DNA of 64,000 bases, taken from Xestospongia muta (taxonomy: Eukaryota; Porifera; Demospongiae; Haplosclerida; Petrosiidae). Positions 23,051 to 34,752 of the stretch are shown one piece after another (position 1 is the first letter of the stretch; every line of letters starts with the position of its first letter). The position numbers were made by a program, and so were the translations under genes. The stretch is taken from positions 28,335,745 to 28,399,744 of the forward strand of contig OY848917.1 in the NCBI GenBank assembly GCA_963693285.1, written 5' to 3'. The notes beneath the pieces are model-generated. The model ran no database searches. It worked only from the letters and a program-made list of their open reading frames with translations, and had not been told where the DNA came from.

Positions 23051-26000
23051 ATGGCTCTATCTTTCAATGTTGGTGATCTATTCTACAGTTTTACAGAACT
23101 GGAGACCAAACGGAACGATTATAAATCGGTAAACTGTGTGGAATTTTGGAAACAAGACGCCAGAACTGTTATAGCTGCAAAGAAAAGGTTGGAAAAAGAG
23201 CTCAAGCCCGAACTAAGACATTTAAGAGATAAAGTACTGCTGTATGCACGGAGGACAGTCCTTCAAGGCTACAGGAAAGGGGATTAGATCAACTTAGTAA
23301 GGGCAATTGTCACATCTGCTGATGATAATGATTTATATTCACAGTACATTTAAACATGACTGCCCAGCACACATTACCCTTTGTGTTAATGTAAGTGGTA
23401 CTGCCTTAGAAGTGAAGAGTGTTTCAACTGAGCATAACCATGAAATATCACAGGTAAGCGTTGGAATGGTGTCAGTTTTAACATGACTTGTGGCAATGTT
23501 ATATAGGCACTATTTAAGCACCTTCCTCACCAAAGACACCTTGATAAAGAAGATAAAGACAAAGCAACAAAACTGTTACATATGAGAGTCAACAAGAAGA
23601 TGCTCCAACAACAATAATGTCAAGAGACAGGAAAGATTGTGCTTCTAAAGGATCTGTCTAACATATCACTTGATTCAAAGAAAGGGCAGTCAAGGAATGA
23701 TTTGAATACAACTATCAAACTGTTAATGGAGAAGTATGGTATGTATAATTACTATATTAACCAAGGCAGTAGTCTTGATAGCTGGCAAATGTACATTACA
23801 GTATGTCCTACATGTACATGTTCTTTATCTAGAATATTTCCATTACCTGATTTGTGTACTATAGGTGCAAACGTGGAAGTCTATTCTGATGAAGATAAGA
23901 ATTTTAAAGGTATTTTCTTTCAGGATTCCCAAATGAAACCAGCATTTGAAGCTTACCCTGAGTTAATATTTATCGATGCTACATACAAGCTGTTGGAACA
24001 TGGTCTAATAACGTACTTACTCTTGTGTGAAGATTCAAATGGACAAAGTGAAATCATAGGAGTTTGTCTTCTTGTTAGTGAAGACACTAGTAGCATGAAA
24101 TGGATGATGGATACATTCAAGAAGTCTAATGCTGAATGGGAGAGAGGTCCACATTCTTATGGCTGATAAAGACATTGGGGAAAGGGATGTACTAAAGCAG
24201 TGTCTACCAAATGCTTGTGTTCTTATTTGCTTATTTCATACACTTCGGTCATTTCGTAGAGAGATCACATGTGAAAAGTTGGGGTTGAGTTCTGGACAGA
24301 GGTTTTTATCGTTAGAGCTTCTACACAAAATGGCATACTCTTCAACAGAGACAGAATATAATGACTTATATGCAAAACTTCAGAGAGATGCTCTGAAACA
24401 AGTGGTGAAATATGTGAGTGAAAACTGACATCCAATTAAAGATGAATGTGTCATGGGTCTCAAGGCAAGCTATGGAAGTTTCTTGAATACAACCAATAAC
24501 AGATTAGAAAGTATCAATGGCAAGCTTAAGCAAGTTATCAGTCGACATAGCTCTCTTGAAGACTTTATCTCCAGCTTCTTTGTTTTTCTTAACTGCCCTT
24601 AGGACAGAAAGAGACTACAAGGCAATCTTGATGTTTCAGAAAGTAGTAGCTCACCCATTTCCAAATGGAAGTCCTGAGAGTAATTATTTAAAATTTCTGA
24701 CATCTTATACTGCTTCTTATGTCATTAAACAGCTGGAACTAACACCAAAAGTCAAAGAAATTGAAGAAAAAGATGGCCAGTATGTAATCCATACCTCTCA
24801 GAGGGAAGTAGTTGTGAATCTGACAAGCTGCAGTTGTATCTTTCGTAACTCAATGCTCTTACCGTGTCGTCATATGTTTGCTTTGCGGTTAAAGCTTGGT
24901 GAGACTCTGTTTCTTTGTGACAGGTGGTGGACATATGCATACTACAGAGCTACTCAAAGGCTATTCATTAACTCATCAATTGAACCATCTTTTGATACAG
25001 TTGAATCAAGTTCGAAGGGTAAACGTAAGCTTAGTCGACATGAAAAGCACCGTAAAGCTTCTTTGCTGACATCAGAGCTGGCTTGTGTTGCTAGTGGAGC
25101 ATCACATGTCCATTTTGACTGTCGATTACAAGTACTGAAAGACCTGATAGTCATTGGAAAATAAATCAAGAGGTTACTCTTGTTGAAGTTGACAAACATG
25201 TATACATTATTCCTCTCATGGCAAAGTTTGCCATCAGTTTAAGGTTTAGTTAAAGGTTTAAAGTGTAGGGGGGTAGGGTCTAGTTATAGTATAGCCAATT
25301 TATGTACATATCTCATAATATATTAATCCTTTCTTTTGTTAACAGGTTCTGCTGATGATGACACTTCTGGTAGTTAAGATGAGTGTGATCAAGATAATAC
25401 CACAACTGTAATGAACTCATTTGGGGGAGCACTTACAGATATATATGTAAAATGTAAGTTAGATTACATCAATTACATGTACAGAACAGTTTCAAACATG
25501 TTTTACAATGTAGGTACAAGTACATGTACTAGCAGTCATTTGAGGCCACCACAGCCTTCTACAAAAACTACTGAATGTGTTAGTCTGAAGAGGCCTCTCT
25601 CTGATTCTACTAACATAGTTGTTGAAAGCCCTTCTAAGATTCTCAAACAACAGAATTCTTTGGGTGAGTTATAATACTATGACCATACTATATTATACTA
25701 TTTCTAAAGGATTAAAACTTCCACCTATTTTAAAGAAAAGAGGTAGACCTAAGGGCCATGACTGCACGACCATTGGACTACCAGTTAAACGATTGAAAAG
25801 TTCCAAGAAACCTAAAAGTGTCAGTCGTAAACACTGCTCAGAAAAAGAAAGAGGTACATGTAATACTGAATGATCCTGCTATGACTGTCCACATTTACTA
25901 TTATAGTTATATTGTCGTGGTTTGTTGATTCACCAGAAATTGAAAGTGCTTTCAAAACTGGTGGCCTTATACAAGAACATCAAATAGAGTGCCGTCCTGA

Positions 26001-26295
26001 GAAAGTATCAAATGCAGTACTGGTTGAGAATGTAGATATTCATCTGGTCCTCTAATATTTAACCGATGATGCTTGGAAACTTATTGAAGATGTTGTTGAA
26101 AGGAAGAAAGACTGTGATGTTTGGCTATGCATAATATGCCATCATGATCTTCATGACGGTAAATCAGAGCAGTCAATTATTTGTGATTCGTGCCTTGAAT
26201 GGTATCATTTTAGCTGTGCTGGAGTAATTACACCTCCAAAAATGACTTACTGGTTCTGTCGAAGTTGTTTTGCTGCTACTAAAAATGTTGACTAG
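23051..26295 (+). pseudogene. ZSWIM-like MULE transposase with C-terminal AT-hook and PHD finger, frameshifted
   Basis: Begins MALSFNVGDLFYS at 23051 and ends at TAG 26293-26295. The N-terminal zinc-binding region (CCMHGGQSFKATGKG, then HDCPAHITL and STEHNHEISQ) is in a second frame, so there is a frameshift near 23228. The catalytic core has YPELIFIDATYKL (first Asp), HILMADKDIGERDVL (second Asp block) in another frame, CLFHTLRSFRREI, and NNRLESINGKLKQ with a Glu. The SWIM finger is CSCIFRNSMLLPCRHMFAL (24826-24885). Downstream: the AT-hook KKRGRPKGHD (about 25735) and a PHD finger (26122-26280) with WLCIICHHDL, ICDSCLEWYHFSCAG and YWFCRSCF. MULE plus SWIM resembles ZSWIM1/3-like proteins. 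Several frameshifts and a stop at 24426 indicate decay. The PHD finger may belong to a second gene, but it lies inside the inverted ends. Confidence 0.7.
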
Positions 26296-26495
26296 ATATG
26301 TATGCAGACTATCAGTTCATTGATTTTTCTTTAAAAACATTAAAGTGAACAAACAGTTAATCATTAGTACCTAGGGAGGTAGATCATGTATACCAATGTT
26401 GCTAGGCAACGATCAAATTTAACCCTTTATTCACCGTTACCGGTAATATAAGTTTTGATCCCGGTACCGGTAGGTTAGCCACAGCGTTTTAAAAA

Positions 26496-27075
26496 TTGTT
26501 ATCACTTTCGAAGCTCTTTCAAGGCTTCTTCTGAGACTGCAACGTTCTTCCTAGTAGGGTGGGGCTCCCTTGTGATGGGGAGCGAATGCTGGTCCAAAGT
26601 AATGGCTGAAGACTTTCAAAGCGATGTATCTATAGTCGGTATTCCAGCACATTAAGCGTCTCCTACTCTTCATTTTCCTTCGATATGATCGAAAGCAGTG
26701 ACCCTGCTTTATGTTTGGAATCTGACCTCGAGGAAGGCTCTGGGAGACTGGGAATATAGTTGTTCCATACCAGTATTAGTCTCGTCCCCAGACCTACTCG
26801 CAAGCTAAAGTTTGTCTGGACACACCATTCACTCCCCTTGTGACATCACAAGGGAGCCCCACCCTACTAGGAAGAACATTGCAATCTCAGAAGAAGCCTT
26901 GAAAGAGCTTCGAAAAGAAGCTTGCTTTTAACAGTGATAACAATTTTTAAAAATTATTGAAATATTTTTAGGGTGAATTGCACATGTCAAAGATTACATT
27001 TATGGCAAGAAATTTTTTTTGAATTTTGGCATGTCCCCCCCTTCAATAATAGGTGAAATCTTTTGGCAATATGGT
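26496..27075. repeat. Right part of the foldback repeat, copy 1
   Basis: Continues the repeat broken at 22086. Contains the self-complementary arms (TTCGAAGCTCTTTCAAGGCT and TCTTC at about 26510, mirrored at about 26890) and closes with GGCATGTCCC near 27035. Matches 29620-30197. Confidence 0.88.
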
Positions 27076-27419
27076 GGCTCTGAAAAGAACCGTTTAAAGT
27101 GGAAATCTGAAGGAGTAGAAGTGAGTCTGGCACATGGCATGACATCATTGACACAGACATGTGTGCATCATACAAACAAGTGTCAGACTATCAGTGTCCC
27201 ACATGCACTAGCTAGAACTAGCAACAACTTGTAACACGAATGAAAAATTAAAAGTAAAAAAAATAAACAATTGGTCATTATTAAAAAAAACACCCCTATT
27301 ATGCCAGCATTATGCTCAGTGCTTCAGCATACTTATTACACTCAAAACTATGCTGACATAATGTGCCAAACCCTATATACAGCTATTGACCCCAATGTCT
27401 TTTAAACACTGTCTGATGA
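27076..27419. other. Right flank of copy 1
   Basis: The part from about 27270, starting ATAAACAATTGGTCATTATT, matches 30214-30365. The preceding roughly 170 bp is absent from copy 2. No gene seen. Confidence 0.7.
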
Positions 27420-27558
27420 TTTATGTTGTTGAATTACTTCGCTAGGTTGTATTAATATCCTTAGGAGCACCGTTTCTTTTCGTTGAGCCCACAAAACTGT
27501 AGGTTTCAAAAGCAAGTTTCCTTCATGAGACATTTTGATTGATAGGAGTGGCTGTGTC
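27420..27558. repeat. About 137-bp dispersed repeat at the duplication junction
   Basis: TTATGTTGTTGAATTACTTC through GATAGGAGTGGCTGTGT; an almost identical copy is at 33339-33475. It sits exactly between the two copies of the duplicated segment, so it may have taken part in the duplication. Confidence 0.85.
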
Positions 27559-28051
27559 AAACATAGTAAGTCTTGTGACCAGACTCCCACTTGTTTAATA
27601 TGAGAAAAGGTCACTCACAGACAATATGGCAGATCCCAGTCAAAGTAATTTGTTCCAGGTAACATAATAGTACTATCTTAGCATCAAGGACTACTTTCAA
27701 AAGAACTGTTATTTTACTCTTAATTTTATGTTCTAATAAATAATTTGTTTGGCGGAAAACATCATAGATTTTGAGCATTGTTATTGGTTGCTTAAATGCC
27801 AAGGTTAGTCACTCGACGCCCTTTCCTGCATTAGTCTCGTGGGGGAGGGGCTGGCTACGCGAGACTATTCCTGCATTAGGTGAGTGGGTGTCTGGGGATA
27901 ATTAAGTGATTATAATAATCATCATTACTGTATATCAACCGTAAATAAAAGAAACAATATATCATTATAATACATGATACATGTATATGTACAGAGTTTC
28001 CAGCTTGTATCTAATATAAAATAACAAGTATACATAACTTTAAAATTTTTT
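27559..28051. repeat. Duplicated segment, copy 2, left part with empty MULE site
   Basis: Matches 3576-3960 and then, without a break, 18418-18576. The junction at about 27885-27900 (GAGTGGGTGTCTGGGG) is the unoccupied target of the 14.46-kb element. Confidence 0.9.
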
Positions 28052-29065
28052 TCACTTGCATTTTAAGTAGCGTCTCCAGTCATTTGTGGGTTTCCGTGTG
28101 ATAAGAAAACTTGCTTGAGCTTCTGGAGTAACAACTTGATCAACTAATTCTTTACCAAATACTTTTGCTACTAACAAATTGAGTGCAACTTGATCATATC
28201 TATGGCATCCATTGTATGTCACCTGTTGTGGTTGTATATCTACATTACAACGTTTAAGAATACCTCCAATTCCATATAGACACTCACGATGTTCTGCACA
28301 GTCAACCCATTTGTTTAACAAGAGTTTTGTCTTGTTGTTCATATAAAAGAGCAAACAATTAGCCTGAAAACCTTTAATACCTATCATATCTTTTCTAGAG
28401 ACATTGAGATATTGGATTGTACTATCTACAGCAAATGTGGCTATATTGTTAAAATTATGTATCTTTCCTGCTATTAATGGAAATATGATAAGTCTTTGTA
28501 AAACACCGTTAGTAAGTGGCTTCACTATACGTATACTGGTATCAAGCCAAAGGAGTACATTGTATTGTTGAGAGACTGCATTTATTATGTGTACTTTCCA
28601 TGTGTAACCACCTAGGCCTCTTTTACCACTACCAAATATTGGATGAGCTCTGAAGGAGTATGGTCGGACTTCCAAGTTGTCAAGATGTTTTAATGACTTG
28701 ACTTGAGAGCTTGATAGTCCAAGGTCATAAATTATAATTTTAATATTAGGAAGGTAGTAATAAACAGAGCCTAGCATGTCTAAAGCTTCATTGAAATGAT
28801 TGGATGAGAATGCCGTCACAACAACCATGGAGTTAAGCAAATTTTTTATATCATCCTTGGCATCAATAATGTAACTATCACTGGTCGAGTGGCAGATAAT
28901 CACAGAGGTATACCAATGTCTCAATTTGTAATTGTAAACTGCAATCAGTAAAAACAGCAACAGCAACATTGTAGACAGCGAAATAATCTTCTTGGATTGT
29001 TTAGGAACGGTTATCATTGTCAGGGGTGATAAGCCTACAGGAGGGGAGGGTCTGGTCAACTGCAA
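28052..29065 (-). CDS. DUF1647-type glycosyltransferase-like type II membrane protein, copy 2
   Basis: Single exon, 337 residues, same length as the copy at 18577-19590 with roughly a dozen or so amino-acid differences, several near the N-terminus (SPPVGLSPL against FPPVCLSHL) and one cluster in the luminal domain (FQANC against FQSGC, NFNN against NYTN). The membrane anchor, YDLGLSSSQ, GGYTWK and WLDTSIRI are identical. One sequon of copy 1 (NYT) is lost here. Both copies are open, which suggests selection or recent duplication. Function as for copy 1: a probable Golgi glycosyltransferase of unknown substrate. Confidence 0.75.
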   Translation of the reverse strand: MQLTRPSPPVGLSPLTMITVPKQSKKIISLSTMLLLLFLLIAVYNYKLRHWYTSVIICHSTSDSYIIDAKDDIKNLLNSMVVVTAFSSNHFNEALDMLGSVYYYLPNIKIIIYDLGLSSSQVKSLKHLDNLEVRPYSFRAHPIFGSGKRGLGGYTWKVHIINAVSQQYNVLLWLDTSIRIVKPLTNGVLQRLIIFPLIAGKIHNFNNIATFAVDSTIQYLNVSRKDMIGIKGFQANCLLFYMNNKTKLLLNKWVDCAEHRECLYGIGGILKRCNVDIQPQQVTYNGCHRYDQVALNLLVAKVFGKELVDQVVTPEAQASFLITRKPTNDWRRYLKCK

Positions 29066-29083
29066 TAATAGCTCACGTTCACT

Positions 29084-29496
29084 ACTGTGACGTTAATAAT
29101 ATTCATAGCTTAACTTTACTATATAATTTCTATATCTTTTCTTGTTTCAATACCATCCTTTGACTACTACATTATATCAATGGTCTTCAATTTCGATAAA
29201 AAATTTAAAACAATTGCACGTATCAATCAAGATTTACTGGAGTAACAGTACTATACAGAACAAAGGTACATTTTTCTAAAACTTCTTATATGTAGACATT
29301 AGAAACTTATCTTGCTGTTACAGTTATATGAGATCTATAATCCTATGAAAGCTTTTTTTTAATTACTGCTATACTTTCTGAGATACACTAATCAGAGTGA
29401 AATCTTTGAGAGCCTTTGGAAAACTGAATGCCATTTTTAAAAATTGGCTTCATAGGATTACTCGTACACATGTTGGGTAGGGTTGTTTAAGATTTC
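29084..29496. repeat. Upstream flank of glycosyltransferase copy 2
   Basis: Matches 21545-21960. Likely holds the promoter of the gene; I see no clear TATA box. Confidence 0.7.
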
Positions 29497-30197
29497 TTGC
29501 CAAAGATTTCACCTGTTATTAAAGGGGGGACATGCCAAAATTCAAAAATGTTTTTGGGCATAAATCTAATCTTTGACATGTGCAATTAACCCTAAAAATA
29601 TTTCAATAATTTTTAAAAATTGTTATCACTGCAAGCTTCTTTTCGAAGCTCTTTCAAGGCTTCTTCTGAGATTGCAATGTTCTTCCTAGTAGGGTGGTGC
29701 TCCCTTGTGATGGGGAGCGAATGCTGGTCCAAAGTAATGGCTAAAGACTTTCAAAGCGATGTATCTATAGTCGGTATTCCAGCACATTAAGCATCTCCTA
29801 CTCTTCATCTTCCTTCGATATGATCGAAAGCAGTGACCCTGCTTTATGTGTGGAACCTGACCTCGAGGAAGGTTCTGGGAGACTGGGAACATAGTTGTTC
29901 CATATCAGTATTAGTCTCGTCCCCAGACCTACTCGCAAGATAAAGTTTGTCTGGTCACACCATTCATTCCCCTTGTGACATCACAAGGGAGCCCCACCCT
30001 ACTAGGAAGAACATTGCAATCTCAGAAGAAGCCTTGAAAGAGCTTCGAAAAGAAGCTTGCTTTTAAGTGATAACAATTTTTAAAAAAATTATTGAAATAT
30101 TTTTAGGGTGAATTGCACATGTCAAAGATTACATTCATGGCAAAAAAATGAATTTTGGCATGTCCCCCCTTCAATAATAGCTGAAATCTTTTGGGAA
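29497..30197. mobile_element. 700-bp foldback repeat, intact copy
   Basis: Two long inverted arms. The left, from about 29504, reads GATTTCACCTGTTATTAAAG, then GGACATGCC, TTTCAATAATTTTTAAAAAT, TTCGAAGCTCTTTCAAGGCT and CCTAGTAGGGTGG. The right is its reverse complement, ending near 30190 (AATAATAGCTGAAATC). A centre of about 250-300 bp is not repeated. No coding capacity seen, so this is a non-autonomous inverted-repeat element. The same repeat in copy 1 is split by the SWIM/PHD MULE. Confidence 0.88.
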
Positions 30198-30674
30198 TAT
30201 GGTGGCTCTGAGAATAAACAATTGGTCATTATTAAAAAACACGCCTATTATGCCAGCATTATGCTCAGTGCTTCAGCATACTGTTATGCTCAAAACTATG
30301 CTGACATAATGTGCCAAACCCTATATACAGCTAATGACCCCAATGTCTTTTAAACACTGTCTGATAAACAAATGAAGATTACAAAGAAACCACTGATTGT
30401 TATTAAGTTGGCTGCATGAGAAACACACTTATACACTAGTCTAGTATATGATCAACTCTGTACTTTTTGTATCACAAATCCATACATAATATAATTATAT
30501 AAACCTTAAATTCTTGGTGTGTATAGTATCCATGGTTACACATGTTTTAGTCTCAAATAGGGAAGGTTAGCTACACAAGGTTCAGAATATACTGGTACAA
30601 TGTTAAATTTTTAACTAAAGTCATAGTTGTAAGCACAATTATTGCATAGATTCAAATCAAAATAGCAAACTCTG
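30198..30674. other. Spacer between duplication copy 2 and HACD3
   Basis: 30214-30365 matches about 27270-27420 and ends the duplicated segment. The rest is the 3' flank of HACD3; nothing else seen. Confidence 0.6.
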
Positions 30675-33274
30675 TTAGTGTTTCTTGACCTTCTCTGAGA
30701 GCTTTTTCTTTCTTTGACTCCACATATATGATGACAGCATATATAACACTATAGGGAGATTATGATATCCTCTCTAGTTAGACTTAGCACTTACTAAATG
30801 GCTCTAACAACATAGTCATGACTTTAAATGCATTAATACTGAGTGATATATTGAGAGCATTAGGTAGTGAATATGACCAACCACCACTAGGAGGTCCATA
30901 TTGCAGTGACAACCATAATGCAAGAACTACCAAAAAACAACTTTGACAAAATTAATAAGATTTTATCACTTACATTCGCAAGTAATTCCAGTTGGATAAA
31001 GAGGGATCCAGATTGTATAACGAAGCCATGTTAACCACCACACCTCTTTATTAAGAACTGACAAGGCATAATAAGGATATCTATAAATGAACAGTTTATT
31101 GGATTTCACTTTGAATAATCCACACACAGTTCTATTAGTACATGACATATATAGTATATTACTCGAGTAATGTGAACAGTAAATTTATAAGGATATCTCT
31201 ATATATAAAGTTGTTGTCCCATTGCTGTATAAATTCACAAATCAAGAACATCGTTCAAATTATAATAGTTTTATTATGTGTGTGTCAAGATATCCAGAAT
31301 GGATAGGTTTGGCTGTACATGTGTTACAATGTTAATATTAAAGAACCAAATGTAGCAATTGTAATGTCATGTTCTGAAGAGCCTATATTGGATTATATCT
31401 GACTGTTATATAATTTTTCTAATTTGTAAACTTATTCTTGTTTTTTTTACATTTAAAGAATAGCTTTATTAATGGTAGGCATCAAGATACATCACAAGAT
31501 TGTATTGAACACTAAACAAACATTGTATTTAATTTAGAGCCGCGATTGCTCTTGTTATAAGTTAGAATTGAAAAGTTCTAAATTCACATTAATACTACAT
31601 AGTCTTTTTTGTTTCAAGGGGAAAATCGTATTACTAGTATAAAATGATCATACCCTCATGAGTCATGATACCATAATTACAGAAAACAACAGGTAATGTT
31701 GGTGAGACAAACATTTGCAAATTAATACAGTGTAGACTTAGGTGAAAATAACAACTTTTAACCTTATTCATTACTTTATTCACAATTGTTATAACTTCAG
31801 ATATAACATGCCTCTTTAAAGGATCATCTACATTGGAAACTTTGTTGTGTCTTTTATCATCATGATAACAAGACGAAAGAGAATAGAATATGGGAAAATG
31901 TGATCACTACTTGCTCCACCTACTACTACCACACCTAATATATTAAATGTTGGAGAATAATCCTGTAGCAAGCAATTTAACAAATTTGCCTATGTTTATC
32001 TTCCAAATTTACCTGGTCTATGATAGTTGCCTGGTATTATGTTTAGGTAAGCATGTAGTCCAATATCTAAAATTGACATACCTTACTAACTCCACCATTG
32101 ACCATACCAGAAAAAGGACATATATCACATGACTAGACTGGATACTTTCAACTGGAGAGATAGTAAGGAATAAAATAAAGCCTCGCCCAGATACCTATTT
32201 GAACAATACAACACACTATTAAACTTATAAATTTGGTGATTACTTGAGCGAACGTGGCAGCTACACCTCCTTTGACAAATCCTAACATAGAATGAACTAT
32301 CTCTAATGTGGCCAACCCTTGACAAATCTTTAATAGAGGTGCTACATCATTGTAAGCTTTTGCTATTCCATCTACACAATAATGAACAGTGCAATATAAA
32401 TATATCGAAATATATGATAATTGTTCTTACCTAAACCATAGGTCAATAGAAATAAAAGGCGCAAAAAGATTATTAGAAAACCTATCCATTGACCCACGTT
32501 GTAAAGAACCAAATAACAAGACTTGACTTTGTCTGCAACTGGTAATAGTTATTTCTTAAAAGGAAAGTATCAATTAACTATTTACTGTCAATGATGTTAT
32601 TATAGAAGTCAGTTTGGTTCTTCATTTCCTCTTCAAATGACTTCATTTGTTCCTCATATTTCTAATTGTCAATAACTAAGATGAAATCTACTTAAAAATT
32701 TACCTTTTTCAATTGGGTCTTAGCATCTTCTTCCTTCTCTTCATCATCAGAGACATCAAAATGATCAAAGTCCAATTTAATCCAGTGTGGTTTTACATTC
32801 ATGCTTTGTAATCTCGCCCATTCTCCAGCTAATTTCGGTACGTGATATAACATATGATAAAATTTTGATCACTCACGATTTTTCTTTAGAAGACGAAATT
32901 CAATTTCTTTTTCAGAAATCTTTACTCTACATTTCTAATATATGACAAAGACAATGAAACACGACTATAATAAGAATTAATAGAACTGCTATGACACTGT
33001 TGCTATTATGACATTAAAATGTTGCATGTTACATGAATATAGATCTGTGCTATATTGCATCAATATGGCTCTAAAAGTAGTCAACGATGAGTATCTTTAA
33101 TGGTATACTGACCTCAGTGCTGACTGGTTCATAGAATGATAACTCAAAACCATACCAGTTTTTACCAGATGCTCCAACCCCGAGTCCTGACATCAAAATA
33201 TGACCTCTTACAGAAAAATTATAATATGTACCTTTGAATGTCATGTGACTGTCATGAATCTTAAAGTCTGGCTT
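30675..33274 (-). CDS. HACD3: Very-long-chain (3R)-3-hydroxyacyl-CoA dehydratase, HACD3 type (first exon not found)
   Basis: Eleven exons on the minus strand: 33232-33274, 33113-33186, 32877-32934, 32704-32828, 32586-32661, 32431-32532, 32244-32371, 32082-32194, 30974-31080, 30795-30926, 30675-30748. Phases agree throughout, giving 343 residues plus stop. The N-terminal part is a CS (p23-like) domain (HMTFKGLGVGASGKNWYGFE, then KCRVKISEKEIEFRLLKK), the feature that separates HACD3 from HACD1/2/4. The C-terminal part is the multi-pass PTPLA domain (LATLEIVHSMLG, SGRGFILFLTI, LTWLRYTIWIPLYPTG, SLPNALN). The Tyr of PLYPTG and the Glu seven residues later, equivalent to the catalytic pair of yeast Phs1, are kept. 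The lysine-rich tail (QRKKKLSEKVKKH) fits ER retention. It catalyses the third step of fatty-acid elongation in the ER membrane. The exon carrying the first 20-30 residues is not visible upstream. Confidence 0.88.
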
Positions 33275-34752
33275 CTGCAGGTATTGAAAATAATGAAAAA
33301 TAAAATGACATTTTCATCAATAATTTAGCAAAAATTATTTATGTTGTTGAATTACTTCGCTAGGTTGTATTAATATCCTTAGGAGCACCATTTCTTTTCG
33401 TTGAGCCCACAAAACTGTAGGTTTCAAAAGCGAGTTTCCTTCATGAGACATTTTGATTGATAGGAGTGGCTGTGTGAAGGTGTGGCTAGTGCACTGGCGT
33501 GACATGAGAATTGTTCAAAATAAACAAAAGCAGAGGCATTAATTAACAAAAACTGTACAGATACTACTATTATTATAATATAGGTCAAAAATAAATTTAA
33601 CAGCTTGTCAACTTAATTATTAGCAAATGACATTTGTCAAATTCTGTTTGGCCTACAATATACAGACATCAGTTGATCTTAATAGCAGCCACTGTACTAA
33701 CTGCTGTAGCAAGATCTCTCCTTACTTTCTTATAACTTACAGCTAGTATATTAGGAGTGTCTACAGTAAACGATACACAGTGGTGTTTACAATGATTAGT
33801 GAATATATAATATTATTATTATAGGGAGAAAACTTAGTTATTTCACAACCTGTCAAATAATACGTATATGTGCTATTATGAATGTAGACAGATTTTCATA
33901 AATTGCCAAATTTAAACTCTTCAGATGCTTATTTGGAAGCAGTTGGCCAAATGTTTCTGCTAATACAGTATTATACAGGAATACTAGTGTACCTTCACTT
34001 TTATGCTCAACAGGAAGCAGTTATCTAATGAAGAAAATGTCATATGATAGCTATCAAGAGACTAATTCATAGGATCTTAGAAGAATACAGAATTGATCTC
34101 CGATTTAAAACTTGCATAATCTTACAACAGATGCTAGAAACCTAAGGACTTCATCCAGTTATATCTTGCAAGGAGTGGTGTATTAATTCCATATGCTGAC
34201 TGTACGTAATCATAGTGTGTAGAATGAAAGAGCATAGAAAACCAATCAGGAATGCATCTATTATCATAATAGCTACTCTTAAAATGTAAGGATCATTTAT
34301 GAAATGTTGTTACTTTTATTAACTCATTTCTATTTAAGTTCACTGGTACCTCCATTTGATGAAGACATCTAATAAGTGTCAAACTATTGGTTTCTAATAA
34401 GCATTGGCTAGATTGCATAATTGGAAATGCCTTGAAAGCTGTCTCTATGAAGTAAATTTGATTTATCAACACATTTCATTTCAGTCTAAACAGTGCATAC
34501 ATTAAGTATACAATGGCTTCAACGTGTTTACTGTTATATTATAAGGTTATAAATGCAATTGAATGGTTAATTAAATTTTAGTCAACTCTTTTAAAATAGT
34601 AATGATAACAATATTGTATTTTTAGTTTCTATGATAAACTTTACATAATTATTAGAGGTACCAGCCATTTAACAGAATAAAATACATCTAAAATAACATA
34701 ATAATTTGTTATTTAAATAAAATTGTTCCAGGTACTCATCTTCATAAAATAT
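33275..34752. other. Region between HACD3 and the START gene
   Basis: Should hold the HACD3 start, but no exon with the expected YW-containing beginning of a CS domain is recognisable on the minus strand. Includes the 137-bp repeat at 33339-33475. Otherwise AT-rich with no feature seen. Confidence 0.4.
33339..33475. repeat. Second copy of the 137-bp dispersed repeat
   Basis: Nearly identical to 27420-27558, two or so mismatches. Lies just upstream of the first visible HACD3 exon. Confidence 0.85.

Larger units (their letters stand above)
22078..26495. mobile_element. 4.4-kb MULE with SWIM, AT-hook and PHD motifs; 9-bp target duplication
   Basis: The element proper is 22087-26486, flanked by TTTTAAAAA at 22078-22086 and 26487-26495. 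The empty site is present at about 29611-29630 (AATTTTTAAAAATTG). Terminal inverted repeats start CGCTGTGGCTAACCTACCGG, then TACCGGGATC, and continue through ATTACCGGTAACG, GTTAAATTTGA and GTTGCCTAGCAACATTGGT. The left arm is split by another repeat at 22139-22980. Removing that leaves about 3.56 kb. Confidence 0.92.
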
